Shown: positions 7,757 through 15,903 of the stretch, piece by piece
Layout: each line of letters begins with the position of its first letter
Numbering within the stretch: position 1 is the first letter of the stretch
Source: Firmicutes bacterium UBA2116
GTDB taxonomy: Bacteria; Bacillota; Clostridia; Tissierellales; Sedimentibacteraceae
Direction: 5' to 3'
Assembly (NCBI GenBank): GCA_002331025.1
Contig: DCYG01000001.1
Coordinates: forward strand, 1 to 37,623
Length of the DNA stretch: 37,623 nt
Made by a program: the position numbers and the translations under genes
The notes under the pieces: generated by a model
The model's database searches: none
What the model saw: the letters and a program-made list of their open reading frames with translations, nothing else
Told to the model about the DNA's origin: nothing

Positions 7757-8179
7757 ATGAAAAAAATATTAAGCTTAATTATTATTATGAGCATCATACT
7801 ATCTTTTAGCACTCAAGCACTTGCTTCAGCCTATGAGATGCCCGAGGAAGAAATTTCCCCTATGTACATTCATTTAATGGTTTTATCGGCATCCTTAAAA
7901 ATCAACAATTTAGGAGTAGCCACGTGTGGAGCGGATATGACCCAAAACTTAGGAACCGGCTCGTGTGAATTGATTATGACTTTACAAAAATTAAATTCTG
8001 ACGATACTTGGAGTAATGTGTACTCTTGGACAAAGACAGGTGTAAAATCATGCATAGATTCACAATCAAGAGCTGTCTCAAAAGGTACATACAGGCTTTT
8101 TGTAACCGGCAATATTTACGATAGCGATGGTAATTTTGTTGAAGCCGGAACAATTTATTCTATGACCAAAACATATTAA
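7757..8179 (+). CDS. Small secreted protein of the sigma/DUF4367 neighbourhood (DUF6147-like)
   Basis: This is a 140-residue protein with a signal peptide (1-24, ending QALASA). The mature part is beta-rich, with ASLKINNLGVATCGADM, a repeated Leu/Thr pattern (LIMTLQKLNSDDTWSNVYSW) and SKGTYRLFVTGNIYDSDG. Three Cys lie in the mature part at about residues 55, 68 and 99, so one disulphide is possible. The pattern resembles small secreted Clostridia proteins annotated as DUF6147; function unknown. AGAAAGGAG precedes the ATG. It lies 61 bases after the DUF4367 gene, same strand, and shares a bidirectional terminator with cysE. Confidence 0.6.
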   Translation: MKKILSLIIIMSIILSFSTQALASAYEMPEEEISPMYIHLMVLSASLKINNLGVATCGADMTQNLGTGSCELIMTLQKLNSDDTWSNVYSWTKTGVKSCIDSQSRAVSKGTYRLFVTGNIYDSDGNFVEAGTIYSMTKTY

Positions 8180-8195
8180 AACATAAAAAGTATAA

Positions 8196-8232
8196 AATAA
8201 GGGAAGATTCTATTTTTAGATCTCCCCTTATT
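8196..8232. terminator. Bidirectional terminator between the secreted protein gene and cysE
   Basis: AATAAGGGAAGAT (8196-8208) pairs with ATCTCCCCTTATT (8220-8232) with one mismatch. T-runs follow on the plus strand and TTTTAT on the minus strand, so it can stop both converging units. The cysE stop codon lies only three bases beyond. Confidence 0.75.
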
Positions 8233-8235
8233 TTT

Positions 8236-8793
8236 CTAAATTGCGTAATCGTATAATGATATTATCTTGCCGTTATGCTTTACTTCTCTTGCAGGTATTC
8301 CTACAACCGTTGAATTAGGCCTTGTGTCGCTTAACACGACTGCGTTTGCTCCCACCTTCGTACCTGAAGCTATATAAATATTGCCTAATATTTTAGCTGC
8401 TGCACCGATTACCACATTGTCCCCCACTGTGGGATGTCTTTTACCTTTTTCGTTCCCTGTACCGCCTAATGTAGCACCATGAAACATAGTTACATTGTTG
8501 CCTACAACAGCAGTTTCGCCTATAACAACACCCATGCCGTGATCTATGAAAAGACCCTTGCCGATTGTTGCGCCGGGATGAATTTCTATGCCTGTAACGT
8601 GTCTTGCTATATTTGATATCCATCTCGCCAAAAAGAATCTTTTCTTTTTGTATAAACTGTGAGATATTTTATATGCTATCAATGCCTTAATATGAGGATA
8701 CAAAAGAAATACTTCTATCCTGTTTCTTGCAGCGGGATCTCTGTCGAACACCGAATCTATATCTTCAATAATTGATTTAACAAATTTAATCAT
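8236..8793 (-). CDS. cysE: Serine O-acetyltransferase
   Basis: The enzyme makes O-acetylserine from serine and acetyl-CoA, the first step of cysteine synthesis. The 185-residue protein has a helical N-terminus followed by left-handed beta-helix hexapeptide repeats from about residue 70 (IEIHPGATIGKGLFIDHGMG). Asp84-His85 match the catalytic DH pair of the family; GGTGNEKGKRHPTVGDNVVIG follows. A TTG 18 bases further upstream keeps the frame open but lies in the ribosome site; ATG at 8793 with GAAAGGG eight bases before is the better start. The short form, without the long enterobacterial N-terminal domain, is usual in Firmicutes. Second gene of the cysK-cysE unit. Confidence 0.93.
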   Translation of the reverse strand: MIKFVKSIIEDIDSVFDRDPAARNRIEVFLLYPHIKALIAYKISHSLYKKKRFFLARWISNIARHVTGIEIHPGATIGKGLFIDHGMGVVIGETAVVGNNVTMFHGATLGGTGNEKGKRHPTVGDNVVIGAAAKILGNIYIASGTKVGANAVVLSDTRPNSTVVGIPAREVKHNGKIISLYDYAI

Positions 8794-8850
8794 ATTCTCA
8801 ACCCTTTCCAATTTCTATTTAATAATTGCTACTTAAAGTTACCTAACAAT

Positions 8851-8924
8851 TTGTCATCCTGAGTGATAACGAAGGATCTCATCATTTAAAAACTGAGATT
8901 CCTCACTGACGTTCGGAATGACAA
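8851..8924. repeat. Palindromic intergenic repeat, copy 1
   Basis: An imperfect inverted repeat with arms at 8851-8881 (TTGTCATCCTGAGTG then GAAGGATCTCA) and 8894-8924 (TGAGATTCCTCACTG then GGAATGACAA). Its units recur at 16794-16855. It resembles the small REP-like or MITE-like palindromes with TGTCATTCTGAG and GAGATTC ends. It sits between cysK and cysE within one transcript and could fold in the mRNA. Confidence 0.65.
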
Positions 8925-8939
8925 TTGCGGAGGATACAA

Positions 8940-9833
8940 TTAGTAATACTTAACCATTGACAAATACTTTTCTCCGCCGTCCGGAGCTACGGTCAATATT
9001 TTTTTATTATTACCGTATTTGACCGCAAGCTTTCTTGCTGCCGCTACGTTAGCTCCTGAGGAAATACCAACTAATATACCTGTTTTAGCTGATACCTCAA
9101 CGGCTGTGTCAATTGCCTCTTCTTCGGTTATCATCAATATTTCATCAACATTTTCTCCGTTGTATGTGTTAGGAATAAAACCGGCACCGATACCCTGAAT
9201 CTTATGCGGTCCCGGATTACCTCCTGATATTACGGGAGATTTTTCAGGCTCCACACCTGCAATTTTAATATTTTTATTATATTCTTTCAATCTTCTTGAA
9301 ACTCCTGTAATAGTTCCGCCTGTACCTACACCTGCCGTAAATATATCCAAATCATTTAACTGCTTTATTATTTCCTCGGCTGTAGTCATATAATGAAATT
9401 CCGGATTAGCAGGATTGTTGAATTGATCAGGCATAAAATTCTTGCTGTTTTCCTTTAAGATTTCATTGGCCCTTTCAATGGCACCCTTCATACCTTTCGG
9501 CCCTTCGGTTAAAACCAATGTTGCTCCGTATGAAGAAATCATTGTTCTTCTTTCCACACTCATAGTTTCAGGCATGGTCAGAATTACCTTGTAGCCCTTT
9601 AATCTGCCTATCAGCGCTAATGCAATCCCTGTATTACCGCTGGTTGGTTCAACTATGACACTGTCCTTTTGCAATAATCCTTTTTTCTCTGCGTCCAAGA
9701 TCATACCTAGCGCAGTTCTGTCCTTAATGCTTCCTCCGGGATTGAATTTTTCCATTTTAATAAAAATATTTTCTTCCGGCAATTGTACTATTGGTGTGTT
9801 GCCTATTAAACTTAATGTTGTAAATTGTTTCAT
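8940..9833 (-). CDS. cysK: Cysteine synthase (O-acetylserine thiol-lyase)
   Basis: This PLP enzyme joins O-acetylserine and sulfide to give cysteine. It has 297 residues, a normal if compact length. Lys37 in GGSIKDR is the PLP Schiff-base lysine; TSGNTG at 64-69 binds the substrate carboxylate; GTGGTITG near 170 is the phosphate-binding loop. The C-terminus carries ILVGISSGAN and a final PDGGEKYLS. It is transcribed ahead of cysE, so both enzymes of the pathway are made together, under the T-box leader upstream. The ATG follows GGAAGG. A closely related beta-synthase cannot be excluded, but the partner gene supports CysK. Confidence 0.93.
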   Translation of the reverse strand: MKQFTTLSLIGNTPIVQLPEENIFIKMEKFNPGGSIKDRTALGMILDAEKKGLLQKDSVIVEPTSGNTGIALALIGRLKGYKVILTMPETMSVERRTMISSYGATLVLTEGPKGMKGAIERANEILKENSKNFMPDQFNNPANPEFHYMTTAEEIIKQLNDLDIFTAGVGTGGTITGVSRRLKEYNKNIKIAGVEPEKSPVISGGNPGPHKIQGIGAGFIPNTYNGENVDEILMITEEEAIDTAVEVSAKTGILVGISSGANVAAARKLAVKYGNNKKILTVAPDGGEKYLSMVKYY

Positions 9834-9901
9834 ATTATTACCTTCCTTTTAACCCGATAAACTAAGGAAATTTATTTTAATAGCTATGCATCGCAGGATA
9901 T

Positions 9902-10199
9902 AAAAAACTCCGCCACTATATAAATAACTATATAGAGACGGAGTATATCCGCGGTTCCACTCTTATTGACAATAAAATTGCCCACCTTTTGCTAGCACCA
10001 TCATGCTATTATACGATAACGGATATGCTCCGCAGCAGCCTACTATTAAATAATAATTTCGGTGCTGTACTCCAAAGGGCACTTCACATATACCTCCAAT
10101 AAGTATCCTTTCAGCCATGGGATACTCTCTCTAAAATTTCAGCATATATTACTTTCCTTCTTCATAGTATTTCCTACTAATTTAGTTGGGTTTATATTT
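9902..10199 (-). ncRNA. T-box leader of cysK-cysE, probably cysteine-specific
   Basis: Reading on the minus strand, a Stem I region contains GGCTGAAAGG and GAAGTGCCCTTTGGAG, the latter in the specifier-loop position. The T-box core TGGAACCGCGG covers 9959-9949. A terminator hairpin (9944-9907) with arms ACTCC/GGAGT plus internal pairs is followed by TTTTTTA. The TGC triplet at 10081-10079 is the likely specifier, which would mean uncharged tRNA-Cys turns the operon on; GTG in the neighbouring register is the alternative, but the gene content supports Cys. All hallmark parts are present. Confidence 0.92.
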
Positions 10200-10205
10200 T
10201 TTCTT

Positions 10206-10234
10206 ATTATATTATACTCAATCATAAAATGCAA
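10206..10234 (-). promoter_or_regulatory. Sigma-A promoter of the T-box cysK-cysE unit
   Basis: On the minus strand TTGCAT (10234-10229) and TATAAT (10211-10206) are 17 bases apart, giving a start near 10199, just ahead of Stem I. An overlapping TATAAT lies five bases upstream but at the wrong distance. Confidence 0.7.
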
Positions 10235-10263
10235 CAGTTTTTATAAAATTTTTTTATGAAAAA

Positions 10264-10887
10264 TTAAACCTCTTTATTCCCTATTAGCTTCCTTACAAAG
10301 CTGTAGGTAATTTTAGCAGTCAATCCCCAGATTATAAAATCTTTGTACTTATAAAAATATACCGGATATCTTAAGCTTTCCCAATTATACTTACTTCCGT
10401 CATTAACCATATGATATGGAAAATCATTATCTGCCTTGGGGTAATAATTCATAAAATATCTTTCCGGCTCATTTTCCAAAAAATAAGACAGAGGTACATA
10501 AAATATTTCGGAAACCTCATCCTCATTGTATTTGATTTCGTTTATCTTCGTATTTTTAATATATCCTAAATATGTGTAAACAAATGAACCGCTTTTACTT
10601 GTGGCATAGTCCAATTCCTTTATTATTTCTATGTTTTCCATATCTATGCCCAGCTCTTCGTGAGTCTCCCTTACTGCTGCATATTCGGGGCTTTCACCGT
10701 CTTCAATTTTACCTCCGGGAAAAGAAATTTCTCCCGGCTGCCTTATGGATTTTGATCTGACCTCATATATAAGATTAAGCTCCCCTCCTATTTCTATTAT
10801 GGGAAGCAATACCGAAAATCTAAAATCCTCATCCATAGGCTGAGGCACATTTTTTTCTATTAGTTTTTTTACGTAATTTATATTCAT
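10264..10887 (-). CDS. Nudix hydrolase, CoA pyrophosphatase type
   Basis: 207 residues. The Nudix box runs from Gly59 to Ile81, with Glu65, Arg73-Glu74 and Glu77-Glu78 all conserved, so the metal site is intact. The preceding segment YEVRSKSIRQPGEISFPGG matches the signature of the CoA pyrophosphatase subgroup (NudL/NUDT7 type), which cleaves CoA and its thioesters to phosphopantetheine products and adenosine 3',5'-bisphosphate. That assignment is by motif. The start overlaps the stop of the upstream GDT1 gene by ATGA, so the two are coupled. No clear terminator is seen before the T-box promoter. Confidence 0.85.
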   Translation of the reverse strand: MNINYVKKLIEKNVPQPMDEDFRFSVLLPIIEIGGELNLIYEVRSKSIRQPGEISFPGGKIEDGESPEYAAVRETHEELGIDMENIEIIKELDYATSKSGSFVYTYLGYIKNTKINEIKYNEDEVSEIFYVPLSYFLENEPERYFMNYYPKADNDFPYHMVNDGSKYNWESLRYPVYFYKYKDFIIWGLTAKITYSFVRKLIGNKEV

Positions 10888-11438
10888 TTATCTATAAACC
10901 TCATAAGTCCAAATATAATAAATACCAATCCGGATATTATTCTTATTATATTAGAAGGTATGCGTTTAGTCAATGATGTTCCTATTATTATTCCGACCAA
11001 GCCAATTGCAAGCATCCCTGAAACGGAGCCCGTAAGAACCAATGCAGGATATTCAGCTTCCATTGCCAATGTCATTGCCGTAAGCTGTGTTTTGTCTCCT
11101 ATTTCGCCCAATAAAAATGTAAGTGCCGTCGTAATTACCGGACCGAATTTGAAGCTTTTCTTTTTTCCTTCCTCTTCTTCATATACAATGGTCAAAATGC
11201 CAAAAATAACAAATATAAATCCGGCAAATATCTGAAGAAGCTCACCTTGTATAACGTTGGATAGACAGCATCCGATTACAACGGCTGCTCCGTGATTTAT
11301 GAAAACCCCTAAAAGTATTCCTAAAAGCATTTGCATCACTGTATATTTTGCCGATAATGTCATAAGCATCAATTGAGTTTTGTCTCCGATTTCAGCGGTA
11401 AATACAAGTGCAAAGGCTTCTAAAAATTCTCCTGCCAT
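10884..11438 (-). CDS. TMEM165/GDT1-family cation transporter
   Basis: A 184-residue membrane protein with six hydrophobic segments in two similar halves. Each half starts with the family motif EIGDKTQ (residues 16-22 and 112-118), the metal-coordinating signature of UPF0016/GDT1 proteins, which move Mn2+ or Ca2+ against H+. An acidic-basic loop (EEEEGKKK, about 87-94) links the halves. An ATG four codons upstream lacks a ribosome site, whereas GGAGG lies five bases before the ATG at 11438, so I chose the latter. Its role is probably manganese export; no Mn riboswitch (yybP type) is visible upstream. Confidence 0.85.
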   Translation of the reverse strand: MAGEFLEAFALVFTAEIGDKTQLMLMTLSAKYTVMQMLLGILLGVFINHGAAVVIGCCLSNVIQGELLQIFAGFIFVIFGILTIVYEEEEGKKKSFKFGPVITTALTFLLGEIGDKTQLTAMTLAMEAEYPALVLTGSVSGMLAIGLVGIIIGTSLTKRIPSNIIRIISGLVFIIFGLMRFIDK

Positions 11439-11571
11439 ACTTTCCTCCATATATAATTATTTTACACAAATACCCTTTAATAAAAACAAGTTATATATTA
11501 TAATATTTTCAGATATACATAATAAGAACCATACATTTATTTAATTAAGTATATATAATTTTGGAGGAATT

Positions 11572-12669
11572 ATGGGATTTAACATTTTAATAACAACCGC
11601 TCCCTTTGGTAACGGTCATAAAATGGTAGCAACGGCATTAAAGAATGCATTTATCAATAAAGGTTATAACAACGTATTTGTTGTTGATTTATTTACTGAA
11701 GCGCATCCGACGATTACGGAAACAATTAAAAGGGCTTATATTAAAAGCTATGATTTCGGTGAAGCATATTCTATGCTGTATTATGGCTCGGAAAAATTAA
11801 CTAATATGAGGGTTATTGAAATATACCGGAATTTCGGCTATAAAAAGCTGAGAGATATTGCTAAATCATTTAAGCCTCATGTAATAATCAATACATTTCC
11901 CATTTTAGCTTCATTAAAAATAAAAAATGAATTGGGAGAAAATATCCCTGTTTTCAATATTGTTACGGATTTTTATGTTCATAAACTATGGTTAAGTAAA
12001 GAAATAGATAAATTTTACATAGCCACAGAGGAATTGCAGGAAGAATTGAAAAAAATGAATATACCTGTTGAAAAAACAGTTGTTTCGGGAATTCCCATAA
12101 GAGAAGCTTTTGAAGAAATAGAAAGCATCTCCATGCTGTATAAAAAATATAGATTTAAAAGAAACAAAAAAATTGTTTTGATTAACTCGGGAGCTTTTGG
12201 AGTTTTTAAGAATATAAAGAAGGTATGTATAGAGCTTTGCAAATACAAATCAATTCAGGTTGCCGTGGTATGCGGTAACAATACACTGCAAAAATCAAAG
12301 CTTGAATCATTAAAACTAAGAAATTTAAAGGTTTTCGGATTCATAGAAAACATAGATGATCTATATAAAATAGCATGCTGCATGATAACTAAATCCGGTG
12401 GTATAACATTGAGTGAAGCATTGGCTGTCCAGCTTCCTTTAATAATAATCAAGCCCGTACCCGGGCAGGAAAAGGAAAATGCATTGTATTTTGAGAAAAA
12501 AGGAGCTGCCATAATTGCAAATAATTCTTATCAGATAATAAACAGCACGATTGAATTGATAAACAGCCCTTCGATGCTAAATGCAATGAAAAATAATATG
12601 AAAAAAATGTACAATAAATCATCCTCTTTCAAAATTGTTGAGGATGTTGTGGAAACTATAGAGAGATAA
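11572..12669 (+). CDS. MGDG synthase/UgtP-like glycosyltransferase
   Basis: 365 residues, GT-B fold of glycosyltransferase family 28. The N-terminal half is MGDG-synthase-like: TTAPFGNGHKMVATAL with the glycine-rich GNGH at 13-16, and ADP-type acceptor-domain features through VIINTFPIL. The C-terminal half holds the nucleotide-sugar site with ITKSGGITLSEALAVQLPLI and then PVPGQEKENA. Relatives transfer glucose or galactose to diacylglycerol at the membrane face to make glycolipids, which in UgtP anchor lipoteichoic acid. The sugar and acceptor are not determinable here. GGAGG lies upstream of the ATG. Followed 29 bases later by a cyclase-family gene, likely co-transcribed. Confidence 0.82.
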   Translation: MGFNILITTAPFGNGHKMVATALKNAFINKGYNNVFVVDLFTEAHPTITETIKRAYIKSYDFGEAYSMLYYGSEKLTNMRVIEIYRNFGYKKLRDIAKSFKPHVIINTFPILASLKIKNELGENIPVFNIVTDFYVHKLWLSKEIDKFYIATEELQEELKKMNIPVEKTVVSGIPIREAFEEIESISMLYKKYRFKRNKKIVLINSGAFGVFKNIKKVCIELCKYKSIQVAVVCGNNTLQKSKLESLKLRNLKVFGFIENIDDLYKIACCMITKSGGITLSEALAVQLPLIIIKPVPGQEKENALYFEKKGAAIIANNSYQIINSTIELINSPSMLNAMKNNMKKMYNKSSSFKIVEDVVETIER

Positions 12670-12698
12670 AATTAATCAAAAGGAAAGGAGGTCAAATT

Positions 12699-13274
12699 TT
12701 GTTTGTTGATCTGACAGTTTTAATCACACCGAAAATGATTGTAGATGCACAAGGAAATGAAAAAAAAGCCTTGGTAGGTCATTTAGGAACACATTTTGAT
12801 GTAATGAATAAGGAATTTCCAATAGAATATGTGGAACGTAACGCAATAGTATTTGATGTAAGCAGTGTTACAGGTCGGGATATTGAAATATCAGACATTG
12901 ATATTTCAAAGGTTAGAAGTGATATGTTTGTTGCTTTTTATACAGGTTTTATTGATAAAGCAGGATATGGCAATAAGCGGTATTTCCAAGAGCATCCACA
13001 GCTTTCTGATACCTTAATAGATAAGCTTTTAGATTTAAATATTTCGATTATAGGCGTCGATTGTGCCGGCATCAGACGAGGTGCGGAGCATACTCCCAAA
13101 GATCAGTATTGTGCGGATAGAGATGTTTTTGTTGTTGAAAACATATGTAACTTGAAAGTTTTGCTTTCAAATAAAAAAAACAAAGAATTTATTGCTAATA
13201 CATATCCTGTAAAATATGCAGAAATGACAGGCTTACCTTGCAGGGTAATAGCCAAATTAAATTCAGACATATAA
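12699..13274 (+). CDS. Cyclase-family (kynurenine-formamidase-like) protein
   Basis: 191 residues, opening at TTG behind a strong AAAGGAGGTC site. The fold markers of the cyclase family (PF04199) are seen: HLGTHFD at 28-34, FYTGFIDKAGYGNK near 80-92, IIGVDCAGI, and a later His then VVEN. In typical members the first motif continues to another metal-binding His (H-x-G-T-H-x-D, P/A-x-H); here VMNKEF follows and that His is absent, so zinc binding may be altered. Related enzymes hydrolyse N-formylkynurenine or cyclise and hydrolyse amides. Substrate here unknown. No link in function to the preceding glycosyltransferase is evident. Confidence 0.7.
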   Translation: MFVDLTVLITPKMIVDAQGNEKKALVGHLGTHFDVMNKEFPIEYVERNAIVFDVSSVTGRDIEISDIDISKVRSDMFVAFYTGFIDKAGYGNKRYFQEHPQLSDTLIDKLLDLNISIIGVDCAGIRRGAEHTPKDQYCADRDVFVVENICNLKVLLSNKKNKEFIANTYPVKYAEMTGLPCRVIAKLNSDI

Positions 13275-13277
13275 AAC

Positions 13278-13310
13278 ACACCTCCAAAAGTTAATAATTT
13301 TTGGAGGTGT
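13278..13310. terminator. Bidirectional terminator between converging genes
   Basis: A perfect 12-pair stem, ACACCTCCAAAA (13278-13289) with TTTTGGAGGTGT (13299-13310). It lies between two converging units. The minus-strand copy is followed by GTTTTAT and the plus-strand copy by no T-run, so it should work best for the aldolase unit. Confidence 0.7.
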
Positions 13311-13335
13311 ACTTCAAATTCAGGGTAATTTTTAT

Positions 13336-14097
13336 TTAGCTGTTAAATTTATTAATTTCTTCTACACATTTAGCGCTGTACAGGGTTGTATCCATGCCCA
13401 TGGCTATATATTGGAAACCTTGCTCGGCACGTTTTTTTGCTGCTTCACCGTTTCCGGCGAAAACACCTGCAATTTTATTATATTTTTTAGTTAGCTCAAT
13501 TACTTTCTTAGCTGCATTTTCAACCAATTCATGGGTAACCTGACCTGTTACTCCCATGGATTGAGACATATCGTACGGTCCTAAAAAAATAACGTCTATT
13601 TCCGGTATCTTGCATATTTCCTCAAGATTCTCCAGACATGTTTTATTTTCGCAGTGAGTTATTATTAATGTTTGTTCATTTGAGTGGCCGGTAAAATTTA
13701 GTATGCCTGACATACCGTAATCCGCTGATTTAGGGAAGGCCAATCCTCTTTTACCCATCGGTTCATATTTACTGCGCTCTATTATTTCTTTAGCTGCCCG
13801 GGCATTATTTACCTGTGGAACCTGAATTCCGTGAGCTCCTATGTCGAGGGTATGAAGTATCGTACTTTCCAACCTGTCGGGTATTCTTACGATTGGAGTT
13901 ATACCCCTGAGTTCCGCCGCTCTTATCATGTGCTGAGTGCTTTCTGCCCTCATAGGTCCGTGCTCATTATCGATAATAACAAAATCAAATCCTGCTAACC
14001 CGGCGATTTCTACCAAATCAGGTGCATTGCAAACAATGAATGTTCCTATGGCTGCTTTGCCTTCTTTTAATTTCTTCTTAAGTTCATTTTCAAACAT
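13336..14097 (-). CDS. HpcH/HpaI-family class II aldolase
   Basis: 253 residues. This family cleaves or forms 4-hydroxy-2-oxoacids by metal-dependent retro-aldol chemistry. His46 in IDNEHGP and Arg71 in IVRIP correspond to the catalytic His and Arg of HpaI; HCENKT and FLGPYDMS carry the expected metal-binding Glu and Asp. The frame is open four codons further to a TTG inside the ribosome site, but GGAGG sits five bases before the ATG at 14097. It follows the aminotransferase gene by 23 bases. Together they could convert an amino acid to a 2-oxoacid and split it, though natural substrate is unknown. Confidence 0.85.
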   Translation of the reverse strand: MFENELKKKLKEGKAAIGTFIVCNAPDLVEIAGLAGFDFVIIDNEHGPMRAESTQHMIRAAELRGITPIVRIPDRLESTILHTLDIGAHGIQVPQVNNARAAKEIIERSKYEPMGKRGLAFPKSADYGMSGILNFTGHSNEQTLIITHCENKTCLENLEEICKIPEIDVIFLGPYDMSQSMGVTGQVTHELVENAAKKVIELTKKYNKIAGVFAGNGEAAKKRAEQGFQYIAMGMDTTLYSAKCVEEINKFNS

Positions 14098-14120
14098 ATT
14101 TACCTCCAAGTATGTTAATA

Positions 14121-15329
14121 TTATACTAATTTAGATTCAATTAATTTTCCTAACCTTTCTATACCTATCCTGATTTTGTCTGGTGTGCTTGCTTCGAAGC
14201 TTAACCGCATACAATTGCTTCCCTTACCGTTTCCTTCCGTAAAAAAGCCTTCACCTGCTACAAATGCTACCTTAACATCAGGATTTGAGGTTGCTTCTGT
14301 TAGCAGTTCAGATGTATTTACACCGCCCGGCAATTCAACCCATGTAAATAACCCTCCATCGGGGAATGTTCTTTTTGTTCCTTCAGGGAAGTATTTATCA
14401 ATGCTTTCTATCATCGCATCTCTTCTTTCTCTGTGTATTTCACACAACGATTTATGATGCTCCGGATAATATCCTCTTTTGAAAAATTCCGCACAGATTA
14501 TCTGAGGCAAAAGTGATGTATGTGAATTTGTCGCTGATTTGGCGTCAATCATTTTAGAAATTATTTCATCATTTGCATATACATAGCCCAGTCTGCTTCC
14601 AGGAGAAAATATTTTAGAAAAACTGTTAGCCAATACTGTGTGGCCTGTTTTATCAAATGCTTTAATCGGAAGCAAATCCTCACCGCTGTATCTGATATCC
14701 CTGTACGGATCATCTTCCAATATAATTACATCATACTTGCTTCCAAGCTCAGCAATTCTTTTTCTTCTGTCAAGAGACAGTGTTCTACCCGTAGGATTTT
14801 GGAATGTTGGTATTACATAAACCATCTTTGGGCTGTATTTAATAATTTTAGCTTCCAAATCCTCCGTAGACATTCCTTCATCATCCATATCAACCGGAAT
14901 ACAGTCTGCTTCAAACATGCTGAATGTTTCAACCGAATGTACAAATGTAGGAGATTCAACTAAAATCACATCTCCCGGCTCAATATAAAGCTGACACATC
15001 AGATTCATTGCTTCCAACCCGCCTGTTATAATTAATATATTATCGGGATTTGCCTTAACTCCTTTAGGAGCTAACAAATCATTAACTATAACTTCCCTTA
15101 AATCCTTAGCACCAAGAACCGATCCATAAGATAAAATTTCATATCCTCTGCCGTCAACTCTCATGATATCTTCTGTAATTTCTCTGATTTTATCTACCGG
15201 CAGGCATTCCTTGGCAATAGCCCCTCCTCCGAATGAAATTACATCGGGATCATTCATTGCACTGAATAAGCCTTTTATTATATTCGCTTGCTTTTCCATC
15301 GTTTTCATTCGTTTTGCATAGTTTGACAT
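14121..15329 (-). CDS. PLP-dependent aminotransferase, class I/II (LysN/2-aminoadipate type)
   Basis: 402 residues of fold-type I. Lys239 in NSFSKIFSPGSRLGY is the PLP lysine; ILITGGLEAMNL is the cofactor phosphate region; IPTFQNPTGRTLS and ILEDDPYRDI are the conserved substrate/PLP segments, and an Arg in MRLSFEAS near the C-terminus binds the carboxylate. The sequence lies in the group with 2-aminoadipate and aromatic/branched-chain aminotransferases that resemble MocR regulators but lack the DNA-binding domain. Several substrates are possible. GGAGG precedes the ATG. It sits between the DUF188 gene (25 bases upstream) and the aldolase. Confidence 0.85.
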   Translation of the reverse strand: MSNYAKRMKTMEKQANIIKGLFSAMNDPDVISFGGGAIAKECLPVDKIREITEDIMRVDGRGYEILSYGSVLGAKDLREVIVNDLLAPKGVKANPDNILIITGGLEAMNLMCQLYIEPGDVILVESPTFVHSVETFSMFEADCIPVDMDDEGMSTEDLEAKIIKYSPKMVYVIPTFQNPTGRTLSLDRRKRIAELGSKYDVIILEDDPYRDIRYSGEDLLPIKAFDKTGHTVLANSFSKIFSPGSRLGYVYANDEIISKMIDAKSATNSHTSLLPQIICAEFFKRGYYPEHHKSLCEIHRERRDAMIESIDKYFPEGTKRTFPDGGLFTWVELPGGVNTSELLTEATSNPDVKVAFVAGEGFFTEGNGKGSNCMRLSFEASTPDKIRIGIERLGKLIESKLV

Positions 15330-15354
15330 ATTTTATTCCTCCAATTGTTAATAT

Positions 15355-15828
15355 TTATGGTTTTTTAATTGTTCTCCTCTGACCTTTACCAAGCTTCTCA
15401 TGCAGTACTTTGTAAAGACACTTTTTAAAATTTTCATCCTGCTCTCTTGTTCTTTTGGACGGTCCCTTCGTCTTGCCTCCCTGCTTTCTTACTCTTTCGC
15501 TGATGTATCTGGACTGCAAAAGATTGTCGATATTATTTTTATTAATAAAAAATCCCGCAGTATGAATTACTGCTGATGCCTTCGACAAAACTAAGCTTGA
15601 AAGACCGTAATCCTGCGTAACTAATATGTCGCCCTCTCTGAATATCTGAACTATTTTATAATCCACAGAATCTCTGCTCTGCTCAACAACTATTACTTCA
15701 AAATCACTTACGATATAATGGTCAATGTCTACTACAATAATTAATTCAATTCTAAATTCTCTCGCTGCTTGCTCGCATATTTCCTTGACACGCTGCGGGC
15801 ATGCATCTCCATCTATTATAATTCGCAT
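15355..15828 (-). CDS. YaiI/YqxD family protein (DUF188, UPF0178)
   Basis: 157 residues, the normal length. IDGDACP at 5-11 and later TQDYGLSSLVLSK and TAGFFINKNNID are the family signature. The Asp-rich core resembles PIN/NYN-type nuclease folds, so a nuclease role has been suggested from fold; biochemical function is not established. The C-terminus is basic (GKGQRRTIKKP) and might contact nucleic acid. AAAAGGAG precedes the ATG. Located between the amidase and aminotransferase genes in the same direction. Confidence 0.85.
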   Translation of the reverse strand: MRIIIDGDACPQRVKEICEQAAREFRIELIIVVDIDHYIVSDFEVIVVEQSRDSVDYKIVQIFREGDILVTQDYGLSSLVLSKASAVIHTAGFFINKNNIDNLLQSRYISERVRKQGGKTKGPSKRTREQDENFKKCLYKVLHEKLGKGQRRTIKKP

Positions 15829-15903
15829 GGAAAAACTCCTTTTTACTTTATAATTATGATATATGTCTTAATTTGTTGATTGATGACATCAAATAAAAAG
15901 GAT

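Noticed and set aside
8851..8924. CRISPR repeat or T-box-like leader for cysE
   Set aside because: Only one imperfect palindrome, no spacers, no T-box core; the same units recur at 16794-16855 in another gap.
10062..10259. 65-codon plus-strand frame over the T-box
   Set aside because: It is the antisense of a clear T-box leader with its own promoter.
13428..13446. GGCAC...TTGC resembling a sigma-54 site
   Set aside because: Spacing is one base too long (GG-N11-GC) and it lies inside the aldolase coding sequence.
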